From Caulobacter sp. S45 (GTDB lineage Bacteria > Pseudomonadota > Alphaproteobacteria > Caulobacterales > Caulobacteraceae): a DNA stretch of 35,504 nucleotides. Shown here piece after piece: positions 25,797 to 32,879 of this stretch. Made by a program: the position numbers and the translations under genes. The notes under the pieces are model-generated. The model saw only the letters and a program-made list of their open reading frames with translations, searched no databases and had not been told where the DNA came from. Within the stretch, counting starts at the first letter, position 1. Every line of letters starts with the position of its first letter. The stretch spans positions 2,517,426-2,552,929 of the forward strand of contig NZ_LMUL01000014.1 in the NCBI RefSeq assembly GCF_009765965.1, given 5' to 3'.

Positions 25797-27350
25797 TTGC
25801 CTGATCTGCACGAGACGCCGGTCGACCTACTGGTGATCGGCGGCGGGGTGAACGGATGCGGGATTGCGCGCGACGCGGCCGGGCGCGGCCTGTCCGTCAC
25901 GCTGGGCGAGATGGGCGACCTGGCTTCCGCCACCTCATCGGCCAGCACCAAGCTGATCCACGGCGGGCTGCGCTACCTGGAGCACTACGAGTTCCGGCTG
26001 GTGCGCGAGTCGCTGACCGAGCGTGAGGTGCTGTTGGCCGCCGCCCCGCACATCATCCGCCCGTTGCGCTTCGTGCTGCCCCATCACAGCGGGCTGCGGC
26101 CGGCGTGGGTGCTGCGGCTCGGCCTGTTCCTCTACGACCATATCGGCGGTCGCCGCACCCTGCCGCCGACGCGGGTATTGGACCTGAGGCGCGGGGCCGA
26201 GGGCGCGCCGCTGAAGGCCGCGTACAGGCGAGGTTTCGCCTATTCCGACGCCTGGACCGACGACGCGCGCATGGTGGTGCTGGCGGCCCTGGACGCAGCC
26301 GAGCGCGGGGCGCGCATCCTGACCCGCACCCGCCTAGTGTCCGCTCGGCGCGAGGGCGCGGTGTGGCGCGCCACGCTCGAGCACGCGGACGGTGGCCAGG
26401 AGACGGTGACGGCGCGCGCGATCGTCAACGCGGCCGGCCCCTGGGTCGAACAGGTCGTCCGTCTGCTGGGCGTGAACAAACCCGCCCGGTCGGTCAAACT
26501 GGTCAAGGGCAGCCACATCGTGCTGCCGCGCCTGTACGAGGGCGAGCACGCCTACACGCTGCAGGGCGGTGACGGGCGCGTCGTCTTCGCCATCCCTTAT
26601 GAGGGCCGCTACACCCTGGTCGGCACCACCGACGTGCCGGTGGAGGGCGAGCCCGGCCCGGTCGAGGCGACAGGCGAGGAGATCGCCTATCTGTGCCGCA
26701 CGCTGGGCGACTACTTCACCCGCGAGGTCACGCCGGACCAGGTGGCGTGGAGCTACGCCGGGCTCCGCCCCCTGCACGAGGACGGCCATGAGAACGCCTC
26801 GGCGGTGACGCGCGACTACGTGCTGGACCTGGATGCGCCGCAGGGCTCAGCGCCGGCGCTGTCTGTCTATGGCGGCAAGATCACCACCTTCCGGAGGTTG
26901 GCTGAGCACGCGATGGAGCTGCTCAAGCCGGCGCTTGGTTTCCGCCCCGGCCCCTGGACCCGCACCGCCCCGTTGCCGGGCGGGGACCTGTCGGCGGGGT
27001 TCGCCGCCTTTCGCGATCGGATGGCGGCCCATTATTCTTGGCTGGCGGAGCCGACGCTCACGCGCCTGTGCCGCGCCTACGGCTCGCGCCTCGACCGGGT
27101 GCTGGGCGAGGCCGCAAGCTGGGCGGAAATGGGCGAGGATTTCGGCGCCGGCCTCACCGTGCGCGAGGTCGCCTACCTCAAGCGCATCGAGTGGGCGCGC
27201 ACGCCCGAGGACGTGCTGTGGCGGCGCACCAAGATCGGCCTGCACATGACGCCTGACCAACGTAGCGCGTTCACGTCCGTCTTCGCCTCGATGGGTGAGG
27301 ATGGACGGACTGATCGGCGAATGACCGGGCGAGACGGACTGGAGGCATGA
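25797..27350 (+). CDS. glpD: Aerobic glycerol-3-phosphate dehydrogenase GlpD
   Basis: 517 residues, membrane-associated FAD enzyme oxidising glycerol-3-phosphate to dihydroxyacetone phosphate and passing electrons to quinone. The FAD-binding site is LLVIGGGVNGCGIARDAAGRG (G15, G17, G20), followed by SSASTKLIHGGLRYLEHYEF, the GlpD signature. AIVNAAGPWV, GSHIVLPR, YTLVGTTDVP and SAPALSVYGGKITTFRRLAE complete the family pattern, and the C-terminal helical DAO_C domain starts near residue 390. The start is a TTG at 25797 with an excellent AAGGGGAGG ribosome site; the frame is open to 25638 but has no better start. It overlaps glpK by ATGA (27347-27350). Confidence 0.95.
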   Translation: MPDLHETPVDLLVIGGGVNGCGIARDAAGRGLSVTLGEMGDLASATSSASTKLIHGGLRYLEHYEFRLVRESLTEREVLLAAAPHIIRPLRFVLPHHSGLRPAWVLRLGLFLYDHIGGRRTLPPTRVLDLRRGAEGAPLKAAYRRGFAYSDAWTDDARMVVLAALDAAERGARILTRTRLVSARREGAVWRATLEHADGGQETVTARAIVNAAGPWVEQVVRLLGVNKPARSVKLVKGSHIVLPRLYEGEHAYTLQGGDGRVVFAIPYEGRYTLVGTTDVPVEGEPGPVEATGEEIAYLCRTLGDYFTREVTPDQVAWSYAGLRPLHEDGHENASAVTRDYVLDLDAPQGSAPALSVYGGKITTFRRLAEHAMELLKPALGFRPGPWTRTAPLPGGDLSAGFAAFRDRMAAHYSWLAEPTLTRLCRAYGSRLDRVLGEAASWAEMGEDFGAGLTVREVAYLKRIEWARTPEDVLWRRTKIGLHMTPDQRSAFTSVFASMGEDGRTDRRMTGRDGLEA

Positions 27351-28840
27351 CGGGCATGGCTGGCGGCGGACTTGTCATGGCCCTGGACCAGGGCACCACC
27401 AGCAGCCGCGCCCTGGTGTTCGACGCGGCCGCCGAGGTCGTGGCTGTCGCCCAGGCGGAGTTTCCTCAGCGCTATCCGAGCGAAGGCTGGGTCGAGCACG
27501 ATCCGGAGGCGATCTGGTCCACCACGCTATCCACCGCCCGCGAGGCCATGCAGGCCGGCGAACGCTCGGGCGGGGTCGTCTCCGCCATCGGCGTCACCAA
27601 TCAGCGTGAGACCACCCTGGTCTGGGACCGCCGCAGCGGCCAGCCGATCTACAACGCCATCGTCTGGCAGGACCGCCGCACCGCCGCTATCTGCCGCCAG
27701 CTGGAAACCGACGGGATGCTGGACGAGGTCCGCTCGCGCAGCGGCCTGCTGCTCGATCCCTATTTCTCCGCCACCAAGGCGGCCTGGATACTGGACCATG
27801 TCGAGGGCGCGCGTGGCCTGGCCCGGGCGGGGCGGCTGGCGTTTGGGACGGTGGACAGTTTCCTGCTCTGGCGGCTGACCGGCGGACGCACTCACGCCAC
27901 CGACGCTACCAACGCCAGCCGCACCAACCTCTATGACATTCATCGGGGCGAGTGGTCCGACGAGCTGTGCCGCATCTTCCGCGTGCCAATGGAGATGCTG
28001 CCCGAGGTGCGCGATTGCTCCGGCGATTTCGGCGAAACCGCGCCCGAGCTGTTCGGGCGCGCCATTCCCGTCCTGGGCATGATCGGCGACCAGCAAGCGG
28101 CGGGCGTCGGTCAGTGCGGTTTTGAGGCGGGCGACGTCAAGACCACCTTTGGCACCGGCGGCTTCATGGTGGTCAACACCGGCGATCGGCCGGTGATGTC
28201 CAACCATCGCCTGCTGACCACGATCGCTTACCAGCTGGATGGACGGGCGACCTACGCCCTGGAGGGCTCGATCTTCGTCGCCGGCGCGGCGGTGCAGTGG
28301 CTGCGCGACGGGCTCGGCGTGATCAACGCCGCCGCCGAGACCGAGGGCTTGGCGCGCGGTCTGAAAAGCAATGGCGGGGTCTATCTGGTGCCGGCCTTCA
28401 CCGGCCTGGGCGCGCCGCACTGGGACCCCGGGGCGCGGGGCGTCATCGTCGGCCTGACCCGCGCGACCGGGCGGGCGGAGCTGGCGCGCGCGGCGCTGGA
28501 GGCGGCCTGCTACCAGACCCACGACCTGTTCGCGGCTGTCGCCAACGATGGTGTCTCGCTCAACGCCTTGAAGGTGGACGGAGGCATGGCGGCCAACGAC
28601 TGGATGCTCCAGTTCCTGGCCGACCTGATGGACCTTGCCGTGGAACGCCCGGCCGAGCTGGAGACCACCGCCTTGGGCGCGGCCTATATGGCGGGGCGTC
28701 GATCGGGCCTGTATGGCGACCTCGCCGAGTTCGCCGGGCTGCGTCGCAAGCACACCCGTTTCGAGCCCCAGATGCCGAACTCGGAACGGGAGCGGCTGCT
28801 GGCCGGTTGGCGCAAGGCCGTGGCCCGCACCCTGCTGTAG
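27347..28840 (+). CDS. glpK: Glycerol kinase GlpK
   Basis: 497 residues of the FGGY kinase family, making sn-glycerol-3-phosphate for the adjacent GlpD. The ATP site is ALDQGTTSSRALVFD; the glycerol-binding region includes TNQRETTLVWDRRSGQPIYNAIVWQDRRT, and GMIGDQQAAGVGQ, TTFGTGGFMVVNTG, GLGAPHWDPGARGVIVGLTR and KVDGGMAANDWMLQF are all intact. The ATG overlaps the glpD stop (ATGA), so the two are translationally coupled. No glpF facilitator or glpR-type repressor lies next to them. The gene converges on the oxidoreductase gene with a 19-base gap. Confidence 0.97.
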   Translation: MTGMAGGGLVMALDQGTTSSRALVFDAAAEVVAVAQAEFPQRYPSEGWVEHDPEAIWSTTLSTAREAMQAGERSGGVVSAIGVTNQRETTLVWDRRSGQPIYNAIVWQDRRTAAICRQLETDGMLDEVRSRSGLLLDPYFSATKAAWILDHVEGARGLARAGRLAFGTVDSFLLWRLTGGRTHATDATNASRTNLYDIHRGEWSDELCRIFRVPMEMLPEVRDCSGDFGETAPELFGRAIPVLGMIGDQQAAGVGQCGFEAGDVKTTFGTGGFMVVNTGDRPVMSNHRLLTTIAYQLDGRATYALEGSIFVAGAAVQWLRDGLGVINAAAETEGLARGLKSNGGVYLVPAFTGLGAPHWDPGARGVIVGLTRATGRAELARAALEAACYQTHDLFAAVANDGVSLNALKVDGGMAANDWMLQFLADLMDLAVERPAELETTALGAAYMAGRRSGLYGDLAEFAGLRRKHTRFEPQMPNSERERLLAGWRKAVARTLL

Positions 28841-28859
28841 CGTCGGGAAGTTCCGGGGC

Positions 28860-29828
28860 TTATCCCACCGGCATGCCGACATGGCGCCGCATCGCGTCGA
28901 TGATCGTCATGTTGGCGACGGCGTCCTCGCCTCCGGTGAGCGGCTCGGCCTCGCCGGCCATCACCGCGACCACGTGGGCGAGCTGGGCGTCGTAGGTGCT
29001 GGGGCCTTCGGCCGTCTCAACGTGTTCGCCACGCGCGGTGGACAGGGTCAGCTTGCCCCCGTTTTGGGGGGCCACGAAGGCGTCCAGGCGCAGCGTCCCG
29101 CGCCGACCCTCGACGGTGATCCAGTCGCGCCGCTCGCCCGCCATTGACGAGCGGAGACGGGCCGGGAGCCCGCCCGCAAACATCAGCTCGGCGTCCATCG
29201 TCACGTCCACGCCGTCCTGCAGCTCGGCGGTCGCCGATTTCAGCTCCGGCTCCTGGCCGAGCAGGGTCCTTAGCGCGTGGAGGGGATAGCAGCCGAGGTC
29301 CATCATGCCGCCGCCGCCCTGGGCGGGGTCCCAGCGCAGGGCGCCCGGATATCGGGGGATCTGGGCCTCGAACAGGCTTTCGGCGCCGACCAGCGGGCCG
29401 AGGGGGCCGTCGCGCACGATCTCCAAGGCGCGTTCGAACATCGAATGGAAGCGGTAGTGGAACGCCTCTAGGGCCGGGCGCCCGGCCTCGCCCGCCGCCG
29501 TGGCGATGGCCTGCGCCTGCTCGGCGTTCATCGCGAACGGCTTTTCGACCAGCAGCGCCTTACCGGCCCGCAGCGCGGCCAGACAGGTCTCCAGATGGCC
29601 GGCCGGGGGCAGGGCGCAATAGATAAGATCGACGTCGTCGCGCAGCGCCAGGTCCGTATAGCCCTCGACCGCCGCCGCGATGCCGTGCTCGTGGGCATAC
29701 GCCTGCGCGATGGCTCCATCACGGGCGGCGATGGCCGAGATGATCACGTCGCCGTGTCGGTTCGCCGGACCGATGATGGCCTTGGGCGCGATGCGGGAGG
29801 CGCCGAGAAGGCCTATTCTTAGCGTCAT
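28860..29828 (-). CDS. Gfo/Idh/MocA family oxidoreductase
   Basis: 322 residues. The N-terminal Rossmann domain starts IGLLGASRIAPKAII and contains ALPPAGHLETCLAALRAGKALLVEKPFA with the conserved EKP catalytic Lys. The C-terminal alpha/beta domain carries GGGMMDLGCYPLHALRTLLGQEP, as in sugar-type dehydrogenases such as trans-1,2-dihydrobenzene-1,2-diol dehydrogenase and glucose-fructose oxidoreductase relatives. There is no signal peptide. The likely activity is NAD(P)-dependent oxidation of a sugar, inositol or diol. The gene is 42 bases downstream of the DUF1345 gene and may share its transcript. Confidence 0.9.
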   Translation of the reverse strand: MTLRIGLLGASRIAPKAIIGPANRHGDVIISAIAARDGAIAQAYAHEHGIAAAVEGYTDLALRDDVDLIYCALPPAGHLETCLAALRAGKALLVEKPFAMNAEQAQAIATAAGEAGRPALEAFHYRFHSMFERALEIVRDGPLGPLVGAESLFEAQIPRYPGALRWDPAQGGGGMMDLGCYPLHALRTLLGQEPELKSATAELQDGVDVTMDAELMFAGGLPARLRSSMAGERRDWITVEGRRGTLRLDAFVAPQNGGKLTLSTARGEHVETAEGPSTYDAQLAHVVAVMAGEAEPLTGGEDAVANMTIIDAMRRHVGMPVG

Positions 29829-29870
29829 GCGGGGCGCTCCAGCGGGCGAGGGGATGGGGTTGTGACCGCC

Positions 29871-30542
29871 TTAAAAGAGGCCGGCCACCAGATTGATCGT
29901 AAGCGCCAGGACCACCGTGTTGAAGACGAAGGCGATCACTCCGTGCACCGTGCCGATCCGGCGGAGCGTCTTGCTGGTGAACCCGATGTCGGCGGTTTGG
30001 GACGCTACGCCGATCACGATGGCGAAGTGCAGGAAGTCCCAATAGTCGGGGCACTCGTCCGCCGGAAAGGCCAGGCCGCCTCGCACGCCGCCCAACTCGT
30101 CGGCGGCGGGCGAATAATATTCATGGGCGTAGTGCAGGGCGAAGATCAGCTGCACCACGAACCACGAGAGCGCCACGGTCAGAAACGCCAACCCGATCCG
30201 GACCGTCTTCTCGAAGCCGTGCAACGACTTCGCCAGCGACAGCTCGATGCCGATGGCCCCGATGCTGACGGCCGCCGCCGCGAGCACGAGCGCCAGGATC
30301 AGCCCCTTTCCCTCGTCCTGGGCCGCCGCCCGACGACGGATTTCCTCCGGCGAACGTCCGGCCATCGCGATCAGGTTGGATGCGACCAGGGCGATACAGC
30401 CGCTGTCCCAGCCGATCAGGCCGCGGGAATAGGCGCTCCAGGGATGGGGGAAAACGCCAAGGAGCAGGCCCACGCCCACGCCGAAGAGCATGGACGCGGC
30501 CAGGCGGGGGCGAGCGGCGATGATGCGTATCGGGCCGATCAC
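29871..30542 (-). CDS. DUF1345 integral membrane protein
   Basis: 223 residues with five or more hydrophobic segments (around 15-33, 45-60, 80-100, 113-137, 165-185 and 195-222). LGWD/GWDSGCIALVASN, LSWFVVQLIFALHYAHEYY and DFLHFAIVIGVASQTADIGFTSKTLRRIGTVHGVIAFVFNTVVLALTIN segments match DUF1345, a bacterial membrane family of unknown function. The start is a GTG at 30542 with AAGGAG ten bases upstream; that ribosome site lies in a small GCTCC/GGAGC hairpin (30552-30568). Confidence 0.88.
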   Translation of the reverse strand: MIGPIRIIAARPRLAASMLFGVGVGLLLGVFPHPWSAYSRGLIGWDSGCIALVASNLIAMAGRSPEEIRRRAAAQDEGKGLILALVLAAAAVSIGAIGIELSLAKSLHGFEKTVRIGLAFLTVALSWFVVQLIFALHYAHEYYSPAADELGGVRGGLAFPADECPDYWDFLHFAIVIGVASQTADIGFTSKTLRRIGTVHGVIAFVFNTVVLALTINLVAGLF

Positions 30543-30551
30543 GGGTCTGTC

Positions 30552-30568
30552 GCTCCTTGAGCGGGAGC
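30552..30568 (-). promoter_or_regulatory. Hairpin overlapping the DUF1345 ribosome site
   Basis: On the minus strand GCTCC (30568-30564) pairs with GGAGC (30556-30552) over a 7-base loop, and the AAGGAG ribosome site is part of the second arm. If it forms, it would partly hide the Shine-Dalgarno sequence. The stem is only 5 bp. Confidence 0.3.
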
Positions 30569-30576
30569 CGGCCCGC

Positions 30577-31542
30577 CTATCCTGAGGCTGCTTCTACAGG
30601 TTGCGCCGTGGAATGCGACTGGGCGCCGCGAAATCTAGCCTCGGTGGATTGAATCCTGGTCCACAGGTCTTCGAGTTGGCTGGTCAAGGAGTATTGCCGA
30701 TAGGTCTTGAATTCCTGAGCCGCGAGCTGGGCCTTGGGAAACAACTCGCAGTAACGTTTCCAGATGGGGCTGGCGTCTCGCAGTCGCTTTTGCCATTCCG
30801 TTGGCGGGTCCCAAAGATCGGTGTCGGCCAGGGCGGTCTTGCAGCGGATCATGTCCGGAAGCAGGATGTACAAGTACAGGAACTTGGGGGTGGCCATCTC
30901 GGCGAACCGGGGGTTCACCTTCATGTGCCAGGCCCGGAAGGCTTGGCGAAAGGCGTCCTGGTGCTGCGGCTCGGCCGAAAACCAATTGATGTCTCCAAGT
31001 AGGGCCGACGCCACATCGGACTGCTTCACGAGTTCGTCCGGCTGACGCCCCGCATTCAATGCGGCGGCTATGCTCGAGAACGGCACGCCGAGGGACGTCG
31101 ATAGCTTGGCCACCTCGACAGGCTGGCCCGAGATCATGGTCCATTGCGAATAGGTCGTTTCGGGCGAGGGCGGAGGTGGGGGCGCCGCAGGCCGCTTGGC
31201 GCCCTTGTGTTCCCACCTGCTGTCGTCGCCATAGGCGCGCTCCCCCAGGGTCGCGGCCAGGCGATAGTGCTCCCCTGGACAGGGGCCTACGCTGAGGAGG
31301 AAACTGCGGAAGTCTCGCCACACATCCGGAAATTTGGCGTTTCGATCAAATACGATCCGGCGATGCTCCGCCGACTCGAGCTTGAAATCGATCATAAGAA
31401 GGCGGAGTTTGGCGCGGCCGATCCTTTCTTGCCATCCCGGAGGAAAATCCGGAGCGGCTTTAGCGGATACGGATGTAGCGCTGCGCGTGCGGTCGTCAGA
31501 CGTATGTGGGGATCGGACGGGGCTGGCGCTGCTACGGCTCAT
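30577..31542 (-). CDS. Orphan protein of 321 residues, no recognised family
   Basis: No family is recognised. The protein is soluble in appearance: no signal peptide and no membrane segment. It opens with a Ser/Arg-rich tail of about 35 residues, then a charged helical part (ERIGRAKLRLLMIDFKLESAEHRR), a proline-rich linker (AAPPPPPSPETTYSQW, about 118-135) and a C-terminal half rich in Trp and aromatic residues (INWFSAEPQHQDAFRQAFRAWHMKV, KFLYLYILLPDMIRC, DPPTEWQKRLRDASPIWKRYCELF). The split by a linker suggests two domains. The ribosome site at 31542 is weak (GGAAG about 13 bases upstream), and an ATG at 31395 is an alternative. A perfect TATAAT lies about 70 bases upstream. Confidence 0.7.
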   Translation of the reverse strand: MSRSSASPVRSPHTSDDRTRSATSVSAKAAPDFPPGWQERIGRAKLRLLMIDFKLESAEHRRIVFDRNAKFPDVWRDFRSFLLSVGPCPGEHYRLAATLGERAYGDDSRWEHKGAKRPAAPPPPPSPETTYSQWTMISGQPVEVAKLSTSLGVPFSSIAAALNAGRQPDELVKQSDVASALLGDINWFSAEPQHQDAFRQAFRAWHMKVNPRFAEMATPKFLYLYILLPDMIRCKTALADTDLWDPPTEWQKRLRDASPIWKRYCELFPKAQLAAQEFKTYRQYSLTSQLEDLWTRIQSTEARFRGAQSHSTAQPVEAASG

Positions 31543-31609
31543 CGTCTGACTTTGCTTCCGGCGAAAGCGGCCAGCACGCGGCCTAGGGCGCAGACCGTGC
31601 GCCTGACCC

Positions 31610-31627
31610 CGACATTATAATCTGTCG
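31610..31627 (-). promoter_or_regulatory. Perfect -10 box inside a CGACA/TGTCG dyad
   Basis: The minus strand has TATAAT (31619-31614), a perfect sigma70 -10 element, flanked by the inverted repeat CGACA (31610-31614) and TGTCG (31623-31627). A symmetric site over a -10 box is typical of a repressor operator. No good -35 (GAAACT at 17-base spacing) is present, which would fit an activated or weak promoter. The predicted transcript starts about 65 bases before the 321-residue orphan. Confidence 0.45.
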
Positions 31628-31842
31628 CATCCTAATAGTTTCTATACAAACCTTCAATTTGGATAACGACCGTTAAGGTTGTTTTGCGGTTTCGCAACTA
31701 ATAGGCGCGTCCAGGATGCATCTGTCTTTGATCGCGTTTGCGGTCGAGCTGCGTCTGCGTATGCCATAATTGCGTGGCGACATTGGGCAAGCCTTCCATG
31801 ATCGGGTTGCACTTTCGGCGTGGCGCCCGGAAATGGGGTCTG

Positions 31843-31887
31843 CTCAAGCTTCGAGGATACCGATCCAGCCGATCTCCGAAGCTTGAG
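31843..31887 (-). terminator. 11-bp perfect inverted repeat with nested hairpin
   Basis: CTCAAGCTTCG (31843-31853) is repeated as its exact reverse complement CGAAGCTTGAG (31877-31887). Inside the 23-base spacer GGAT-ACCG-ATCC makes a second small hairpin. It begins nine bases after the stop codon of the 123-residue minus-strand gene, the expected place for its terminator. There is no T tract following it, so a dispersed repeat or protein-binding site remains possible. Confidence 0.5.
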
Positions 31888-31896
31888 ACAGCGGCC

Positions 31897-32268
31897 TCAC
31901 GCCAGATCGTGCGTGTAGACGACGGTCTTCAGCAATCGCGCATTGGTGGGGTTCGGATAGGCCTTGAACGTCACGCGCTGGTCCGGGCGGATGACCAGTT
32001 GCACGCTCTGGATCGATTGCAGGTGGGTTTCCGCGGCGGCGGGGCCGGACGTCCCATGGGCGCGGGCGCCGGCGACCTCGATCACCGTCTCCAGGGTCGC
32101 GCCGTCGGCTGTGGCCACAGCCACGGTAGAGACCACCACCCGAACGGTGGTGTCCTTGGTCCGTTCGATCCAGGTCTCCGCCCCATCCGTGCCGGAGGCG
32201 ACCAGCAGGCCGCCTTGCGGGATCGACAGGAAGCTGTCGTCGTCTTCGTTGAGCTTGAAATGGGCCAT
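31897..32268 (-). CDS. Small beta-rich hypothetical protein
   Basis: 123 residues, family not recognised. There is no signal peptide or membrane segment. The sequence alternates hydrophobic residues in a way that suggests an all-beta domain (GGLLVASG, TTVRVVVSTVAVATADGATLETVIEVAGARAH, SVQLVIRPDQRVTFKAYPNP, RLLKTVVYTHDL). The N-terminus is acidic (LNEDDDSF). The ATG at 32268 is preceded by CGAGG at a usable distance, and codon use is typical of the region. It lies 76 bases downstream of the cysteine-rich exported protein gene and ends at a strong inverted repeat. Confidence 0.68.
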   Translation of the reverse strand: MAHFKLNEDDDSFLSIPQGGLLVASGTDGAETWIERTKDTTVRVVVSTVAVATADGATLETVIEVAGARAHGTSGPAAAETHLQSIQSVQLVIRPDQRVTFKAYPNPTNARLLKTVVYTHDLA

Positions 32269-32344
32269 GGGCGCCTCGCGGTTTGAAGTCCCGAGCCAAA
32301 CGCGCCGGAACGCCTGCCGCTCCCGCCCTTTTGCGCGGTTGCGC

Positions 32345-32665
32345 TTATTGGGGGGAGGCAGACGTGCGGGGGTGGGCTTCGCGCCAGGCCCGCATCTTGG
32401 CCGTGGCGTCCTGGCAGCCCTGACTGAACTGGGCTTGGTGGGCTGTCATGCACTGGCGCCGCGCCGTCCGGTCCTGACCCGCATCGCCGCAAAAGGTCTT
32501 CATGTCGGCGGCGCACGCCTCTCGCATCTCTCCCATCCCGGCCCCGCGGCGGTGCTCGCCGGCGGCTGGAACCTGGTCTGTGGATTGAGCTGGAGCGGCC
32601 GGCTGGGCGTACGCCGCGCCGGCCAGGAACAACCCAGCGAGGGCGAGGAGGGCGGCTCGGGTCAT
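32345..32665 (-). CDS. Small exported cysteine-rich protein (GLG1-like repeat)
   Basis: 106 residues. The start is taken as the third of three consecutive ATGs (32665), because GGAG then sits six bases upstream; starts at 32668 or 32671 would add one or two Met. Residues 1-20 form a clean signal peptide ending AGAAYA, so cleavage before QPAAP is expected. The mature protein has four cysteines, C51, C59, C72 and C84, in a C-x7-C-x12-C-x11-C pattern within MREACAADMKTFCG and ARRQCMTAHQAQFSQGC. This resembles one unit of the cysteine-rich GLG1/FGFR-like repeat found in small bacterial periplasmic proteins of unknown role. Two disulfides are likely. Confidence 0.75.
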   Translation of the reverse strand: MTRAALLALAGLFLAGAAYAQPAAPAQSTDQVPAAGEHRRGAGMGEMREACAADMKTFCGDAGQDRTARRQCMTAHQAQFSQGCQDATAKMRAWREAHPRTSASPQ

Positions 32666-32879
32666 CATCATCTCCGGCGAGGGGGTGTCCGCGCCGACTC
32701 TGCACGCTCTGTCGGGCCCGATGATGTCGATGCTGAAACCGAACGTCTGTGCGGCCCGCACGTTGAGCAACGGTGTGAAAGGCGGTTCGCCAGTAGCCAG
32801 TAGTATGTCGCTAAGATGCAATGTGAGAAGGTAAATCCATGAGTGGGGTCACGGGTTAGATGGCCAGATGGGAGGTGCT

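Larger units (their letters stand above)
31543..31896. other. 354-base A+T-rich intergenic region
   Basis: No coding frame is convincing here. The part at 31610-31700 is clearly richer in A+T than its surroundings and holds a minus-strand TATAAT inside a dyad, an AACCTT/AAGGTT pair (31649-31654 and 31675-31680) and a TTGCG/CGCAA hairpin (31684-31697). The left-hand part serves as promoter of the 321-residue orphan; the right-hand part carries a long nested inverted repeat next to the stop of the 123-residue gene. Confidence 0.6.

Noticed and set aside
25592-25804. A 70-codon plus-strand frame overlapping the glpD start
   Set aside because: It lies in the divergent promoter region, has no good ribosome site and no family similarity; a hydrophobic patch near its end appears accidental.
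32791-32803. Tandem CAGTAG/CAGTAG before the hybrid kinase
   Set aside because: Only two short copies one base apart; it is within chance expectation and has no clear promoter context.
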